A stretch of DNA of 64,000 nt from CAVZXS01 sp963779325 (GCA_963779325.1 CAVZXS010000037.1:372001-436000), one strand, 5' to 3'. Counted from the stretch's first letter, positions 51,632-62,128 are shown. The notes: generated by a model from the letters alone, not told the origin. A program made the numbers and translations.

Positions 51632-54195
51632 CTACCTCCCGCTTGCTGCATCAATAATCTTTCCAAAGAAAATAGCATTCATCATGAGCTTAGTACCGCC
51701 CAACCAAAATGCACGGAAGTTGGGATTGTCTGCAATATTAATTACTCTGCCGCTACCAATGGTATTTACAATTACCGAAGCTGAATTTTTTACAGCATCA
51801 AGATTTTGTTTACTTACCCAACCGCTTTGCAAAGGTTTGTCGGTATAATAAAAAGGTGTGGCAAAAGGATTCTTAGTTTTCTCCATAAATACACTGTTGC
51901 CTTTAAACATACTGATCACTTTTTGATTATATCCATAAGCTAACGGATGTGTTAAATCGGCCTCGGCGCCAAAGATAGCTCCCGCTAATTGTTGCGCACC
52001 GTCTATTTGTTCCTTTTCGGTATAGGCAATTCTTGCCGTACTGTCCAGCGGCGATTTTGCTTTCTTCAGCGTTACATTATTAATACCGTTTTGCGAAGCC
52101 CAGGTAATGGCATCTTCCAATAAAATAAGATTGCCGCCTGCCGTAACCCATGCTTTTAATTTTTCTTTATTAAACGCATCATAGTTTCCGCCTACCATTA
52201 TAATGGTATTGTATTTTGTTAAATCAATACGATTAAAAACCGCAGGCTCCAAATGGGTAGCCGGAATATTCATTCGCTGATCAAGCAAATGCCAAACCTC
52301 GCCGGCGTCCAACGCATTTACACCCTGACCCGTCAGCATGGCAATAGAAGGTTTAGTAAGTGAAATAAATTTACTGCTGCCCAAATCGGAACCGGTAATT
52401 ACATTACCGCTGTGCAGGGCATATACTTTTAGAGCATTTTTTTCAGCAATAGTTTTTATCACTTCATACAATTTATCACTGCTTATCGTTTGCATTTGTA
52501 CCGGCACCTGTATGGTTCCGTAATCAAACTTTACCGGGCTGCCGTTAATCATCATTTCAAATTTATTAGTAGCCACTTTGGTAATTAAACCCTGCTGCTG
52601 CAATTCATACAATGCTTTTGGCGTGTAAAATTCATCCCACTCAAATAAATACGAGTAGTCGGATTTACCGCCCGCTACTTCTCCTTTTGGGAAATGAAAC
52701 CGTTTCAATTTTCTTTCCATATAAAACCGCACCGGTTATTTCTTTATAAGGCAAACCAAATGCAAGCGGCATCGTCCAGCTTGTAATATCATAAAACAAA
52801 CTGTCCTTGTATGCCGTTTGTTTTTCAAAAATTGTTTTTATTAAAAGTTGTTGGGGTTGATTGAGTGAAACGGTAAATGCTTTTCCTTTTTCAAATCCGA
52901 TCATCGGATCAGCTTCCTTATAATTATCAGGCAGTTCATTTACTTCAATTTGCTGGCGTTGCAGCATTTCAATAAAATGAAATGTTTTGGCACGGTCATT
53001 TTTATCGCCAAATACATAACCGGATATTGCATTAGCTGCAGGTATCATTCTTTTTAGCATAGAACTCCCGTTGGTATTCTAAAAACTCTTTACGCAATAC
53101 CCTTGCTCCTTCCAATGTAGAAAGTGCGGTAGTAAATTGATTTTTTATAGTAAAAGGAAAACGAAGAATACCATTAGCTGTTTCCTGTGCATGACCTCTT
53201 GAACTGGCCTGCTCAAACAAAATACCGATAGCGCCGTTTATATCAGGGTAGGTAGAACCTTTACCGTAATAAAAATCATCATAGTTTTCTTTGGTAAAAT
53301 ATAAGGAACCTATTTTATCGAGATACCGTGCATGAAACTTACCGAGCTTACCGGTCAGTTCCTGGTTTTTTGCAGGCGTCAGCGGATTAACTCTTGAGGC
53401 AACACCCGGTTGAAAAAAGAAAGTAGCATTGCTTCCCTGTTCATGATGATCGGTTAAAATATTCGGTTTCCACAAATGAAACCATTTTAACCGGTTCTGA
53501 CTTTCTACATGCACTGCCGGTAACCAATCCCTGTTTAAATCGAACCAGTAATGATTGAACCTTCCGCCCGGCCATACTTCATTAAACTCGCGGCTGTTGG
53601 GGTCGGTCACTAAATTTTTACTTTTATTTTGATTGGCCCAGGTAGAAAAGCGTTGCAACCCGTCGGGATTAAAAGAAGGATCAAAAAGAATAACTACGTT
53701 ATCCAACAAATCATCAATCTGTTTTCCCTGCGCCGCCGCCAAATAATAAGCGCTTAACAAACTTGCATTGGCGCCGCTGGGTTCATTGCCGTGTATGGAG
53801 TGACCGATCCAAACCACGATGGGCATGTTCTCAATATTTACGGAAGATGATTTAGCCGGGTCACTCAATAATAAATGTTGTTGTCTTATTTCCTCTAACC
53901 GCTGATGATTTTTTGGCGAAGTAATAATCAACAACACCTGCGGCCGGTTTTCGTAGGTAAGACCCATTGTTTCCAACTTTACTCTATCGGGAGCAGCCGC
54001 GGCAATGGCTTTCATATAATTCACCAACCGATCGTGGGTAATATGCCACTCTCCTACTTCGTGATAAATAACATCCTTTGGTTTGGGAATTTTAGGATTG
54101 TACTGAACGCTGTCGGGCAGGTAGTAGCTTAAATCCTGTGCTGTAATGCTGAATGCTAAATGCTGAATGCAAAATGCGAGTAATAGTTTTCTCAT
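51632..54195 (-). CDS. M14 family zinc carboxypeptidase (two frame-breaking insertions)
   Basis: Signal peptide (LLLAFCIQHLAFSITAQ), then the M14 domain: VVWIGHSIHGNEPSGANA with H-x-x-E zinc ligands, FDPSFNPDGLQRFSTWAN, WFDLNRDWLP, NILTDHHEQGSNATFFF (third His), and GILFEQASSRGHAQ with the catalytic Glu region. The middle and C-terminal parts (AISGYVFGDKNDRAKTFHF; PKGEVAGGKSDYSYLFEWDEF; an ATP-grasp/GATase-like YNTIIMVGGNYDAFNKEKLKAWVTAGGNLILLEDAI) lie in two further frames. Removing one base near 53040 and one A of CCCAAAAGG near 52687 joins all three into about 853 residues, the size seen in intact relatives. A periplasmic or secreted peptidase. Confidence 0.87.
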
Positions 54196-54423
54196 AAATA
54201 GTAATATAAGGCAGGGAAGATAAATAAAAATTCGGCGATTTGAGGGGGTGGGTTTAAAAGGGAGTATTGGGATATTGGGGGAGGGTTTTACAGGCTGTAT
54301 GTAAAGGGGCAGTTTAATATTTAAGTTTTAGTTGTTATCTTTCGTTTTTAGAAAATTATTAGATATTGTATTCGGGAATGTGAGCTTTCCGAATATTATA
54401 AAGTTTATACATCTGAAACTTAT
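54196..54423. other. Divergent intergenic region
   Basis: A 228-bp region between the M14 gene (-) and the 54424 gene (+), so it should contain both promoters. TTTTGGGAGTATTGGGATAT-type G-rich sequence is seen near 54260; nothing else was identified. Confidence 0.35.
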
Positions 54424-54981
54424 ATGCCAATAAACACGAACAAAGGGTTCGATAAAGGGAGGTTAATTACACTTTTTTTATTAGGGGTTTTTTTACTGGT
54501 TTTTTCTGTAAAGGAATTTGCAGTTACATGGACTCCCAAAAGCTCACTCACACCGGTAAGAGGTACTTTGCTGAATAGTGAAACATATGTAACAACCGTT
54601 ATAAGCAAAAACCGTCGTTTCTTCAAACATGAATCTAAAAGTCAAAAGTCAGAGCTTATATTTTATTTATTCGAATTCAAAAATAAATTTAAGCTGCAAG
54701 AGAATATTGGCAGCAATCAAAGAAATGCTGAATATGAAAAATTAAAAACTAAACTTGATATGGCCGACTCAGTAACAGTGTGGGTTAAGAAATCGGAAAC
54801 GGATTATTGGGAGCCTACGGTATTTCAGGTTGACGCTGACAACCATACGATTTTAGACCTTGATACAGTTCGCTTCAAAGATCGGTATTTAAAAACGTTC
54901 CTTTTCATTCTTGGTATCGGCTGTATACTGCTGCCGCTTTACTTGCTGTTCCCTAAACTATTTAAAAGTAAATTGGCTTAA
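54424..54981 (+). CDS. Hypothetical membrane protein with two TM segments
   Basis: 185 residues. A helix near the N-terminus (RLITLFLLGVFLLVFSVKEFAVTW), an extracytoplasmic beta-rich domain (LTPVRGTLLNSETYVTTVISKNRRFFKHESKSQKSELIFYLFEFKNKF), and a second helix at the C-terminus (TFLFILGIGCILLPLYLLFP). The layout resembles DUF3592-type proteins. The stop is 4 bp before the LspA-like start, so they form an operon with the WG-repeat gene. Confidence 0.65.
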   Translation: MPINTNKGFDKGRLITLFLLGVFLLVFSVKEFAVTWTPKSSLTPVRGTLLNSETYVTTVISKNRRFFKHESKSQKSELIFYLFEFKNKFKLQENIGSNQRNAEYEKLKTKLDMADSVTVWVKKSETDYWEPTVFQVDADNHTILDLDTVRFKDRYLKTFLFILGIGCILLPLYLLFPKLFKSKLA

Positions 54982-54985
54982 AAAA

Positions 54986-55524
54986 ATGATCAGCATTAAA
55001 ATGACCCGCTGGGCTTTACTCTGTCTTCTTATAATAATAACTGATTTAGCAATTAAGTATTGGATAAAAAATCATTTTGCACCGGGAGAAGTATCCCGCA
55101 TCATGAATAATTTTCTATACATAGGCCATATAAAATCGCTTCGACTTCGCTCCGTCGTTTAGCAACTCGTTAAACCCCGTTATTCTTGTGAGCAAAATTT
55201 TACAGGCTAGTATTTTTTATCTTTTTTATACGGTTACAGTTGGTTAAAAATATCAGCAGCTTGTATAAAATTGCTGCTTTAATGATATTATCAGGCCTGC
55301 TGGGTAATTATGCAGACATGTTTTTGCTTTCAGACGGCAGCAAAGGTTATTTGCAATTGGATTATTTAAATATCCGTCAATTATCTTCTGCATTTTTTAA
55401 CTTGTGCTCCTTACTAAACTATATTGGTTTGATTTTACTTATTACAGCAATTATTAGAAATCCGGGAGATATAAAAAAACTATTTTCGAAGAAAATAATA
55501 GCCGAAACCCAATCAATACAATGA
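54986..55524 (+). CDS. LspA-like (signal peptidase II fold) membrane protein, probably non-catalytic (two frame-breaking insertions)
   Basis: The first frame gives RWALLCLLIIITDLAIKYWI, like the LspA N-terminal helix, and stops at 55162. Removing one T near 55136 continues as IKRFDFAPSFSNSLNPVILVSKILQ, and removing one G near 55242 as TVTVVKNISSLYKIAALMILSGLLGNYADMFLL...AFFNLCSLLNYIGLILLI. GNYADM matches the first catalytic motif (GNxxDR) with Asp kept and Arg lost; FNLCS replaces FNxAD, so the second catalytic Asp is missing. It is probably not a working lipoprotein signal peptidase. The stop TGA overlaps the ATG of the next gene. Confidence 0.7.
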
Positions 55525-56942
55525 AAACAAAAAACTCGTTTAAAGTTCTTATACTCATAACCTTTTATTGCTTTGTAATTTCAAACATTACTTTTTCGCA
55601 ATATAGGTACCTGGTACCCTATTATGAAAACGGATTGTACGGCTATTGCGATACAAATTTGGCCGTTAAAATAAAACCGCAGTTTGCAAATGCGTTGGTT
55701 TTCAGCATGCATTATGCTTTTGTAGATATGGGAGGTGAACAAATAAATGTAATTGATACCACGGGCAAAGTATTGTTGCCGTTAAATTATCCAAAATTGT
55801 ATTTTGTAAACCGGCGCTTTTTTAGTGAAATAGTAATGGGAGAAGATAATGAAGGAATCGGCTTCGTGTATAACCTGCGTAATCAACAACTGCTGAACAA
55901 AGGCATTGATGCGCTTTTTGGAACTAAGAATTTAGATTTTCAGACAGGAAGGTATTGCCTGGTTACGGGAGACATTATAAAAAACAGGGGCCTTTATGAT
56001 ATAGAAGCACAACGGTTTATTTATACCACCAAAGCAAATTATCTTGAAATAAGGGAAGATGAAAATGCAAAACAAAAAAAACCGGGGCGTCTGTATTTAA
56101 TACTAAACGAAAGAACCGGCAATAGTTTTTTTGCAGAAACTAAAACCCGTTACGCTTATTTACAAGGGAGTGTTCTCACATTTTACCAAAAGCCAATACC
56201 AAAACAGCCAAAAACTGCTAAAAGAAAACCGCCCGAAATAAAAGAAGAGTTAACTGGTATACGCATTGATGCGGGAGAAGTTTACAGACCGCCCCCTGCC
56301 CCTCTTCCGGAAATTGAACTTTATAAAAAAGATAACTCGGTCGGTTTAATTATTAATGAGGTTAAAAATGATTTGATTATAAAAAAAGATACCCTTACCG
56401 TTTTCTATGACACCATTGTTCTACCGAATGAGAATACGAATCCTTCAAATTGTTGCCTGATCAAGCTAAATAATAAATGGGGCGTATTTGATTGGAAACA
56501 AAAACTGGCTTCTGCTATTGAGTACGACACTATTTTAAAGCCCGGGTACAATTATATTATTGTACAAAAAAATAAAAAATCGGGGCTGCTGTTCAACAGC
56601 GAAGTTTTATTAAATGCGGAATATGACGAAATTTATCAGATAGGGTACAGTTCGCAGTTTTCGATGAAGCAAAATAATAAATACGGCTATTTTGAAAATT
56701 ATTATGACCGGGAAGATAAAAAATATAAAAATTTTATTGCGTCGTGCGATTATGATTTGGCCTTCTTTTCATCTTCTGTAATATATCCTGTAAATACCGA
56801 AATAGAATGGAAAAGCAGTTTAATGTTTAGTTTAACGGGAACGCCATTTAAAGTATTAATACAAAAAGCGCCGGATTATAAATTCATATATAACTCCAAA
56901 TTTGTGTATACATCACATAACGGGAAGAAGTTTTACAAATAA
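55521..56942 (+). CDS. WG-repeat protein
   Basis: 473 residues with a signal peptide (LITFYCFVISNITFSQ). Repeats of about 25-30 residues with the Y/W-G-x-x-D-x-x-L pattern: LYGYCDTNLAVKIKPQFANAL, KWGVFDWKQKLASAIEYDTIL, KSGLLFNSEVLLNAEYDEI, KYGYFENYYDREDKKYKNFI. A Pro/Lys-rich linker (KQPKTAKRKPPEIKEELTG) lies in the middle. WG repeats form an open propeller-like fold with unknown ligand. ATG overlaps the LspA-like stop (ATGA), so translation is coupled. Confidence 0.82.
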   Translation: MKTKNSFKVLILITFYCFVISNITFSQYRYLVPYYENGLYGYCDTNLAVKIKPQFANALVFSMHYAFVDMGGEQINVIDTTGKVLLPLNYPKLYFVNRRFFSEIVMGEDNEGIGFVYNLRNQQLLNKGIDALFGTKNLDFQTGRYCLVTGDIIKNRGLYDIEAQRFIYTTKANYLEIREDENAKQKKPGRLYLILNERTGNSFFAETKTRYAYLQGSVLTFYQKPIPKQPKTAKRKPPEIKEELTGIRIDAGEVYRPPPAPLPEIELYKKDNSVGLIINEVKNDLIIKKDTLTVFYDTIVLPNENTNPSNCCLIKLNNKWGVFDWKQKLASAIEYDTILKPGYNYIIVQKNKKSGLLFNSEVLLNAEYDEIYQIGYSSQFSMKQNNKYGYFENYYDREDKKYKNFIASCDYDLAFFSSSVIYPVNTEIEWKSSLMFSLTGTPFKVLIQKAPDYKFIYNSKFVYTSHNGKKFYK

Positions 56943-56984
56943 AAAGAAAGCCTCGCTGCCGCTTTATACAACAACGAGGCTGAT
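56941..56984 (-). terminator. Rho-independent terminator of the T9SS gene
   Basis: On the minus strand AGCCTCG and CGAGGCT pair across a 20-nt loop and are followed by TTCTTTTT, which lies 40 bp after the stop of the 57024-60173 gene. On the plus strand it could also end the WG-repeat transcript, but no T-tract is present on that side. Confidence 0.7.
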
Positions 56985-57023
56985 TAATTAATGATGCATC
57001 AGGCCGTATCAAATGATAAGAAA

Positions 57024-60000
57024 CTATCGTTTCTTTAAAATCTTAACTGTCTTCCGGGTATTATCTTTTGTCAGTACTAATGTATAAATACCGGCGGCAT
57101 ATTGTTTCATGCTTACTGCATTGTTACCGGTTTTCAAATTCACCGTTTGCAATACTTTCCCGTTAGCATCTATTACTGAAAGAGATAAAGCGTGCAGTAC
57201 CGAAACAGTACCCGATACTTTAATAATCACGTTATCTATAACCGGGTTAGGATAAATATGTACAGCTTGCCCTTCCACAGTAATATCATTTAAAGAAGTA
57301 AAAACAAAATTGAATTCGTCGGACAAATTCTTACAGCCCGTGCCGCTATTATCGGTTACTTCCACTTTGTAAATACCGCTTTGCGAAACATCATATTGAT
57401 TGGTATTGGCACCGGCTATCAACGCATTATTCAAATACCATTTATAACTGCCGTAACCTGTGGCTGTGGTCAAAGAATTACCTGCAGCATTTATTATTGG
57501 TTTGGCAGGCAGTGGATTTGCAGTAACAATTACAGAGCCGATTATACCAGATTGGCAACCGTTTTCCGTTACTTTAACTGAATAGGCTCCCGTTTCTTTT
57601 GCTGTATACACTTGGCCCGTTGCGCCTGCAATGGCTATATCGTTTTTAAACCATTGATTACCGACAGGCTTAGTAGATGAATAAGTTACGCTGTCACCCG
57701 CACAAAAAGCAGGCGTTCCGGCAATCCTTGTAATATCCGGGGGAAAAGGAATTTCATATACCATAATATTTATACCCGCTGACGGAAGAGAAGTGCAATT
57801 ATTTTGCGTTACCCTTACCGTATAATTGCCTGAACGAGCATTGATATGTTCTGTTCCCGTAGCTCCGGGAATTAATACATTATCTCTGTACCATTGATTG
57901 CCCGCAGCAGCAGATGAAGTGAATTTTATCGTTTCATTATTGCAATAAGTAGTCTTGACCGGAGTAATTGTAATAACCGGTGTTGCAGGAATAGCATTTA
58001 CCGTTACATTTACCGTATCAGAATAATTATTACATCCTGAAATACTATTCGTTACTCTTACGTAAAAACCGCCCGATGTATTGGCAGTATAGTTATCGCC
58101 GATAGAACCCGAAACAGCAGTATTATTTTTAAACCACTGATTATTGGTATTTGGCAAAGAAGAAGTAAGTGTTACTGAGCCGCCGTCACAAAAAGTAGTA
58201 GAACCCGTAAGATTCAAAGAAGGTTTAGCGGGTGTTGCCAGGTTGTTAATGGTAATAGTATTAGAGGGATCAGCATAACATGCGCCGCTTAAGGTTCTTA
58301 CTGTATAATTGCCCGCTTGTTTTGCCCATATAGTATCGGCCGTAGCTCCTGCAATAGGCAGGCCATTTAAAAACCATTGTGTGTTACCAAGAGGAAATGC
58401 TCTTAATAATGCAGAATCTGTTCCGCATTTATCAGTAGCACTTGTTGTGCTTATGATAACTGTATTAGCTGCTGCTGCGCAAGTACTGAATGTAAAAGCA
58501 TTACATACTGCAGCCGGGTTTAGCATATTCAATGGAGTAACTGTCCATGTATAACTATTACCCGCAGCAGGTGTAAAAGTATAAGCGGTATCGACAACAT
58601 CTACTTCTGTAAAAGCACCGCTTTGAGGTGTAATCTTTAATTTATAACCGGTGGCATTTACATCCTTTCTCCATTTCAACTGCATTGGTATACCGTAAGA
58701 GAGGTTTGTTGTATTATTTGCCGGTGTTAATAAAGCCGGGCATAAAGGAATACCGGTAAGTATAGGTAGCTGATTTCTTAAATAAGTAATGGTACCGCTT
58801 TGTGAATTCGCTGTTATAATATCAGATAATCCGTCTCCGCTAAAATCAGCTATTACTGCATTTCCTGCACCCGTTTGTGTGGCAAACCGAACATACGCAT
58901 TGAAAGACAATGTACCTGAAACAGAAGTATTTTTTAATACACAAGCTTCAGAACTCGAGAACCAATTAGCAGTTACAATATCCGGTTTACCATCTGCATC
59001 CAAGTCACCTATTGCAATACCTCTCGGACTGCTTGTAGTTGAAAAATCAACCTTGGCCGCAAAACTAATAGCCGCAGTGCTTGTATTTCGGAAAACAGAA
59101 ACCGTATTAGGCCCGGAGTTACTTGAAATCAATTCCGGCTTACCATCTCCGTCCATATCGGCAGTTGCCACATCCCAGGTATAGCCTCCGCTCCCATAGT
59201 CCGCCCTAGCATTTAGTGTAATAGTACCTGCTACGGAAGTATTTTTGAAAACCGATACTACGCCGGCAGCATTACTGCAAGCCACCATAATATCTGTTTT
59301 ACCATCGTTATCCATATCGCCGGTACAAACGCCTTCGGGTATGGCGGCTGTAGTAAAATCAACTTTTGCAGCAAAAGATATAGTAGCAGCCGTGGATGTG
59401 TTTCTTAAAATCGAAATGCTGTTATCACTCTGGTTAGCCGTAATGATATCTGCTTTACCGTCTTTGTCAATATCGCCGATAGCTATTTTTCTTGGTTCTG
59501 CACCTGTTCCGAAAGCAACAGCCGCTGCAAAATTAATATTGCCGGGGGTGCTGTTATTTTTCAATACATAAACTGCATTGAAAGTAGAAGTTGCCACTAA
59601 CAGGTCCTGAAGTCCGTCCGCATTTATGTCGGCAGCCTTTACGCTGATAGGGTTTGCTACACCTCCAATGATAGTAGTAGAAAAACTAAGAACAGCGCCG
59701 GAGGATGTATTACGACCTACAGTAATATAATTATTTGAAAAGTTAGTATATATCACATCTACTTTACCATCTGCATCCATATCGCCTTCAGTAACAAAAC
59801 CACCCCCCGTAAAAGGGAATGCAGTAGCAAAAGAAGATGCGCTGAAGTTCACCCCTCCCCCCGAATAAGTAACCGTAAAAGGTATTTTGGAATACCCAAT
59901 AAGGTTATTAACCGCAACTGAAACAGGTTGAAAATTGGCGCCAAGGGGTACCGATACCGTGAGCGATGTGCTTGTAGCGGCTGTAACACTAGCTTTTACT

Positions 60001-60173
60001 GCACCGAAATAAACACTGTTATTGCCCGGTGTAATGCTGAAATTGTTGCCCGCAATCGTTAGCACTGTCCCAATAGGGCCTGCCGCAGGGCTAAAAGAAC
60101 TTATAGAAGGGGCTTGAGCTTGTATTTTAATAAACGAAAAGACGAGGCCAATCAGGAGAAGTTGATTTTTCAT
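57024..60173 (-). CDS. Large secreted FG-GAP/VCBS-repeat protein with Ig-like repeats and T9SS type A domain
   Basis: 1049 residues. Signal peptide (LLLIGLVFSFIKIQAQ), IPT/TIG domain about 22-105 (ISSFSPAAGPIGTVLTIAGNNFS), then seven FG-GAP/VCBS blades of about 48 residues with Ca-binding D-x-D-x-D-G loops (GDMDADGKVDVIYTNF, ADINADGLQDLLVAT, GDIDKDGKADIITANQ, ADMDGDGKPELISS). Four to five Ig-like repeats follow (TFCDGGSVTLTSSLPNTNNQWFKNN). The C-terminus is a T9SS sorting domain: VHIYPNPVIDNVIIKVSG, LSVIDANGKVLQTV, YAAGIYTLVLTKDN. Probably a surface adhesin. Confidence 0.9.
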   Translation of the reverse strand: MKNQLLLIGLVFSFIKIQAQAPSISSFSPAAGPIGTVLTIAGNNFSITPGNNSVYFGAVKASVTAATSTSLTVSVPLGANFQPVSVAVNNLIGYSKIPFTVTYSGGGVNFSASSFATAFPFTGGGFVTEGDMDADGKVDVIYTNFSNNYITVGRNTSSGAVLSFSTTIIGGVANPISVKAADINADGLQDLLVATSTFNAVYVLKNNSTPGNINFAAAVAFGTGAEPRKIAIGDIDKDGKADIITANQSDNSISILRNTSTAATISFAAKVDFTTAAIPEGVCTGDMDNDGKTDIMVACSNAAGVVSVFKNTSVAGTITLNARADYGSGGYTWDVATADMDGDGKPELISSNSGPNTVSVFRNTSTAAISFAAKVDFSTTSSPRGIAIGDLDADGKPDIVTANWFSSSEACVLKNTSVSGTLSFNAYVRFATQTGAGNAVIADFSGDGLSDIITANSQSGTITYLRNQLPILTGIPLCPALLTPANNTTNLSYGIPMQLKWRKDVNATGYKLKITPQSGAFTEVDVVDTAYTFTPAAGNSYTWTVTPLNMLNPAAVCNAFTFSTCAAAANTVIISTTSATDKCGTDSALLRAFPLGNTQWFLNGLPIAGATADTIWAKQAGNYTVRTLSGACYADPSNTITINNLATPAKPSLNLTGSTTFCDGGSVTLTSSLPNTNNQWFKNNTAVSGSIGDNYTANTSGGFYVRVTNSISGCNNYSDTVNVTVNAIPATPVITITPVKTTYCNNETIKFTSSAAAGNQWYRDNVLIPGATGTEHINARSGNYTVRVTQNNCTSLPSAGINIMVYEIPFPPDITRIAGTPAFCAGDSVTYSSTKPVGNQWFKNDIAIAGATGQVYTAKETGAYSVKVTENGCQSGIIGSVIVTANPLPAKPIINAAGNSLTTATGYGSYKWYLNNALIAGANTNQYDVSQSGIYKVEVTDNSGTGCKNLSDEFNFVFTSLNDITVEGQAVHIYPNPVIDNVIIKVSGTVSVLHALSLSVIDANGKVLQTVNLKTGNNAVSMKQYAAGIYTLVLTKDNTRKTVKILKKR

Positions 60174-60579
60174 AATTACGGAATTGTTTTGATATCAGAT
60201 TTTACTTACTGCGAAACGGGTTTTATAACGTTTAAACAAGGGATAAATTATACTGCCTGAAAAAAAGTACTTTGGCGCAATATTTTGCAGGCGGCGCGAA
60301 AATACAAATAAGTTTGATTTATTAATAAAACAATTATGAAGGATCAAAAGCGAATATCCTTTGCTTTTTTTGTTCTCACCAAAATAAATAAGACGATTCC
60401 GTTGTGCGAGAATACTCAAATAAGTTCATTAATTAAAGTGATACTTACTGTAACAGTAAAACATCGGCGATTGTACACCCGGTGCAAGTAATAATTAAAT
60501 TTTTAGTTATTATCTTCATCACGCCAATTGACAACACGAAATTGAAAATTAATTTGACCGCAAAAAATCTTTCAGGCAA
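60174..60579. other. Divergent intergenic region
   Basis: About 400 bp between the T9SS gene (-) and VOC gene (+). The minus-strand frame 60195-60419 has no family features. The A/T-rich sequence probably holds both promoters; nothing specific is seen. Confidence 0.35.
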
Positions 60580-60942
60580 ATGAATACAGAATTAATAAGC
60601 ATTATCCCCGTTATCCCCTCTGCGAACATTGCAAGAGACATCGCCTGGTATAAAGAAAAAACAGGTTTTGATACATATTTTTCGGACAATATGTATGCGG
60701 TGCTTTACAGAGACAATCTTACCATCCACTTACAATGGCATGCCGACACGGCGGACGACCCGTTGGTTGGTGGTTCTGTAATCCGGATTAATGTGAAGAA
60801 TATAAAACCCCTGTTTGACGAGTTTGTTGAAAGAGGAACGGTTACACCGGACAAATTCAGAGCCAATACACTATGGAAAACCAACGAGTTTGGTTTCTAT
60901 GATTTGAATCAAAATGCGATATTTATTATGGAAGACATTTAA
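60580..60942 (+). CDS. VOC family (glyoxalase/bleomycin-resistance fold) protein
   Basis: 120 residues: ISIIPVIPSANIARDIAWYKEKTGFDTYFSDNMYAVLYRDNLTIHLQWH, then VIRINVKNIKPLFDEFVERG and TLWKTNEFGFYDLNQNAIFIMED. This has the paired beta-alpha-beta-beta-beta layout of the vicinal-oxygen-chelate fold; the last strand carries the usual D-x-x-x-N...F-x-E. Bleomycin-resistance-type binders and enzymes share it, so the substrate stays open. It is the first of three small plus-strand genes before mnmA. Confidence 0.85.
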   Translation: MNTELISIIPVIPSANIARDIAWYKEKTGFDTYFSDNMYAVLYRDNLTIHLQWHADTADDPLVGGSVIRINVKNIKPLFDEFVERGTVTPDKFRANTLWKTNEFGFYDLNQNAIFIMEDI

Positions 60943-60969
60943 TTTCGTTGTTTTTTATTGCATATAATT

Positions 60970-61383
60970 ATGTCAAAATCAATTAAGCTTTCCGATGCGG
61001 AGCAGGTAACGGCGCATATTAAAAAACTTGATCCTGCGCTCGCCAAAATAATTAAATATGTAAGGCAACTTATTTTGAGTACAGATAAAGAAATTGGCGA
61101 AAGAATAAAATGGAACAATCCGAGTTTTTATTATACAGGAGAAATGAAACCCTTTGACCCCAAAGAATATAAAAGAGAGATAATAGTTTTTAATCTTTTC
61201 AAAGGCATGATCATGCTTGTTTTCCCGAGCGGAGCGAAAGTAAATGATACATCAAGATTATTGGAAGGCGATTATAAAGACGGCAGAAGAATTACAATAT
61301 TTAAAGATATGAAAGATGTAAAAGCCAAAGAAAAGCAATTACAAAAAGTAATAAAACAATGGCTGCAATTAGTGGATAAATAG
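60970..61383 (+). CDS. DUF1801 domain protein
   Basis: 137 residues from ATG 60970 (MSKSIKLSDAEQVTAHIKKLDPALAKIIKYVRQLIL); a TTG 12 bp upstream is a poorer start. The DUF1801 (YdhG-like) pattern is present: E-x-I-K-W-x-x-P-S-F-Y in GERIKWNNPSFYYTGEM, FNLFKGMIMLVFPSGA, and DGRRITIFKDMKDV. A phosphotransfer or DNA-related role has been guessed for the family; none is shown. It is 27 bp from the VOC gene and 10 bp from the GNAT gene, so probably one operon. Confidence 0.88.
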   Translation: MSKSIKLSDAEQVTAHIKKLDPALAKIIKYVRQLILSTDKEIGERIKWNNPSFYYTGEMKPFDPKEYKREIIVFNLFKGMIMLVFPSGAKVNDTSRLLEGDYKDGRRITIFKDMKDVKAKEKQLQKVIKQWLQLVDK

Positions 61384-61393
61384 CAATAAAAAG

Positions 61394-62083
61394 ATGCCTG
61401 CTTCTACTTACCATAAACTTAACAATCCTGCATGGTATTCTTTGGCAGAAACACATAAAGATTTCGCTGTCGGTGATAATGAAATAAAACGCTACCAAAA
61501 AGACACCGCTCCTTTTCTTGCTTATCCACCCGGTGAAGAAGATGCTTTTATCCAACCCGATCAATTCATTGAAGTAAATGAATCTTTTTTCATCATCGGC
61601 GATTTGCCGGCATTGCCGAACAACTACCATGTTGAAAGCAGGTTACTTTGTGTGCAGATGATTTGTACGCTTGTAGTAATAACAAATACAACTGCCGTCA
61701 TAGAAGAATTGGGTGAAACTGATGATACGCAAATGACCGGTTTAATTAATTTAGTACAACCCGGCTATTATAAACCGGGTACACGGCTGATGGGCGATTA
61801 TTACGGTATCCGCCATAACGGTCAATTAATTTCTATGACCGGCGAACGCATACGCATGAATGGTTTTACAGAAATAAGCGCCGTTGTTACACATCCTGCA
61901 TTTACAGGCCGCGGCTACGCACAGCGGCTTGTTGCACATACCGTCAATAAGAATTTAGCCGCGGGTATCGTTCCTTTTCTGCATGTTGCGCAAACAAATG
62001 AAAGAGCCATAAAACTCTACGAGCATTTAGGTTTTACACAAAGAAGAATCATCGCTTTTTGGAAGATAAAGAGAGAGCAATAG
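61394..62083 (+). CDS. GNAT family N-acetyltransferase
   Basis: 229 residues. The N-terminal half is a degenerate GNAT copy; the C-terminal half has the acetyl-CoA site: FTEISAVVTHPAFTGRGYAQRLVAHTVNKNLAAGIVPFLHVAQTNERAIKLYEHLGFTQRRIIAFWKI, with the Q/R-x-x-G-x-G/A loop (FTGRGYAQ), the N...A-x-x-L-Y-x-x-L-G-F end strand. The FR47-like subfamily. The acceptor substrate is unknown. Confidence 0.9.
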   Translation: MPASTYHKLNNPAWYSLAETHKDFAVGDNEIKRYQKDTAPFLAYPPGEEDAFIQPDQFIEVNESFFIIGDLPALPNNYHVESRLLCVQMICTLVVITNTTAVIEELGETDDTQMTGLINLVQPGYYKPGTRLMGDYYGIRHNGQLISMTGERIRMNGFTEISAVVTHPAFTGRGYAQRLVAHTVNKNLAAGIVPFLHVAQTNERAIKLYEHLGFTQRRIIAFWKIKREQ

Positions 62084-62102
62084 CCCGTCAATTTTTAGTT
62101 CG

Positions 62103-62110
62103 TATATTTG
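62103..62110 (+). promoter_or_regulatory. Possible -7 box upstream of mnmA
   Basis: TATATTTG matches TAnnTTTG and lies 19 bp before the mnmA ATG. No clear TTTG is seen at the expected upstream distance, so this is tentative. Confidence 0.4.
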
Positions 62111-62128
62111 CAGGCTAATTATTTTTTT

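Noticed and set aside
57381..59571. Several plus-strand ORFs opposite the large T9SS gene
   Set aside because: Antisense shadows of repetitive sequence; no signal, domain or spacing supports them.
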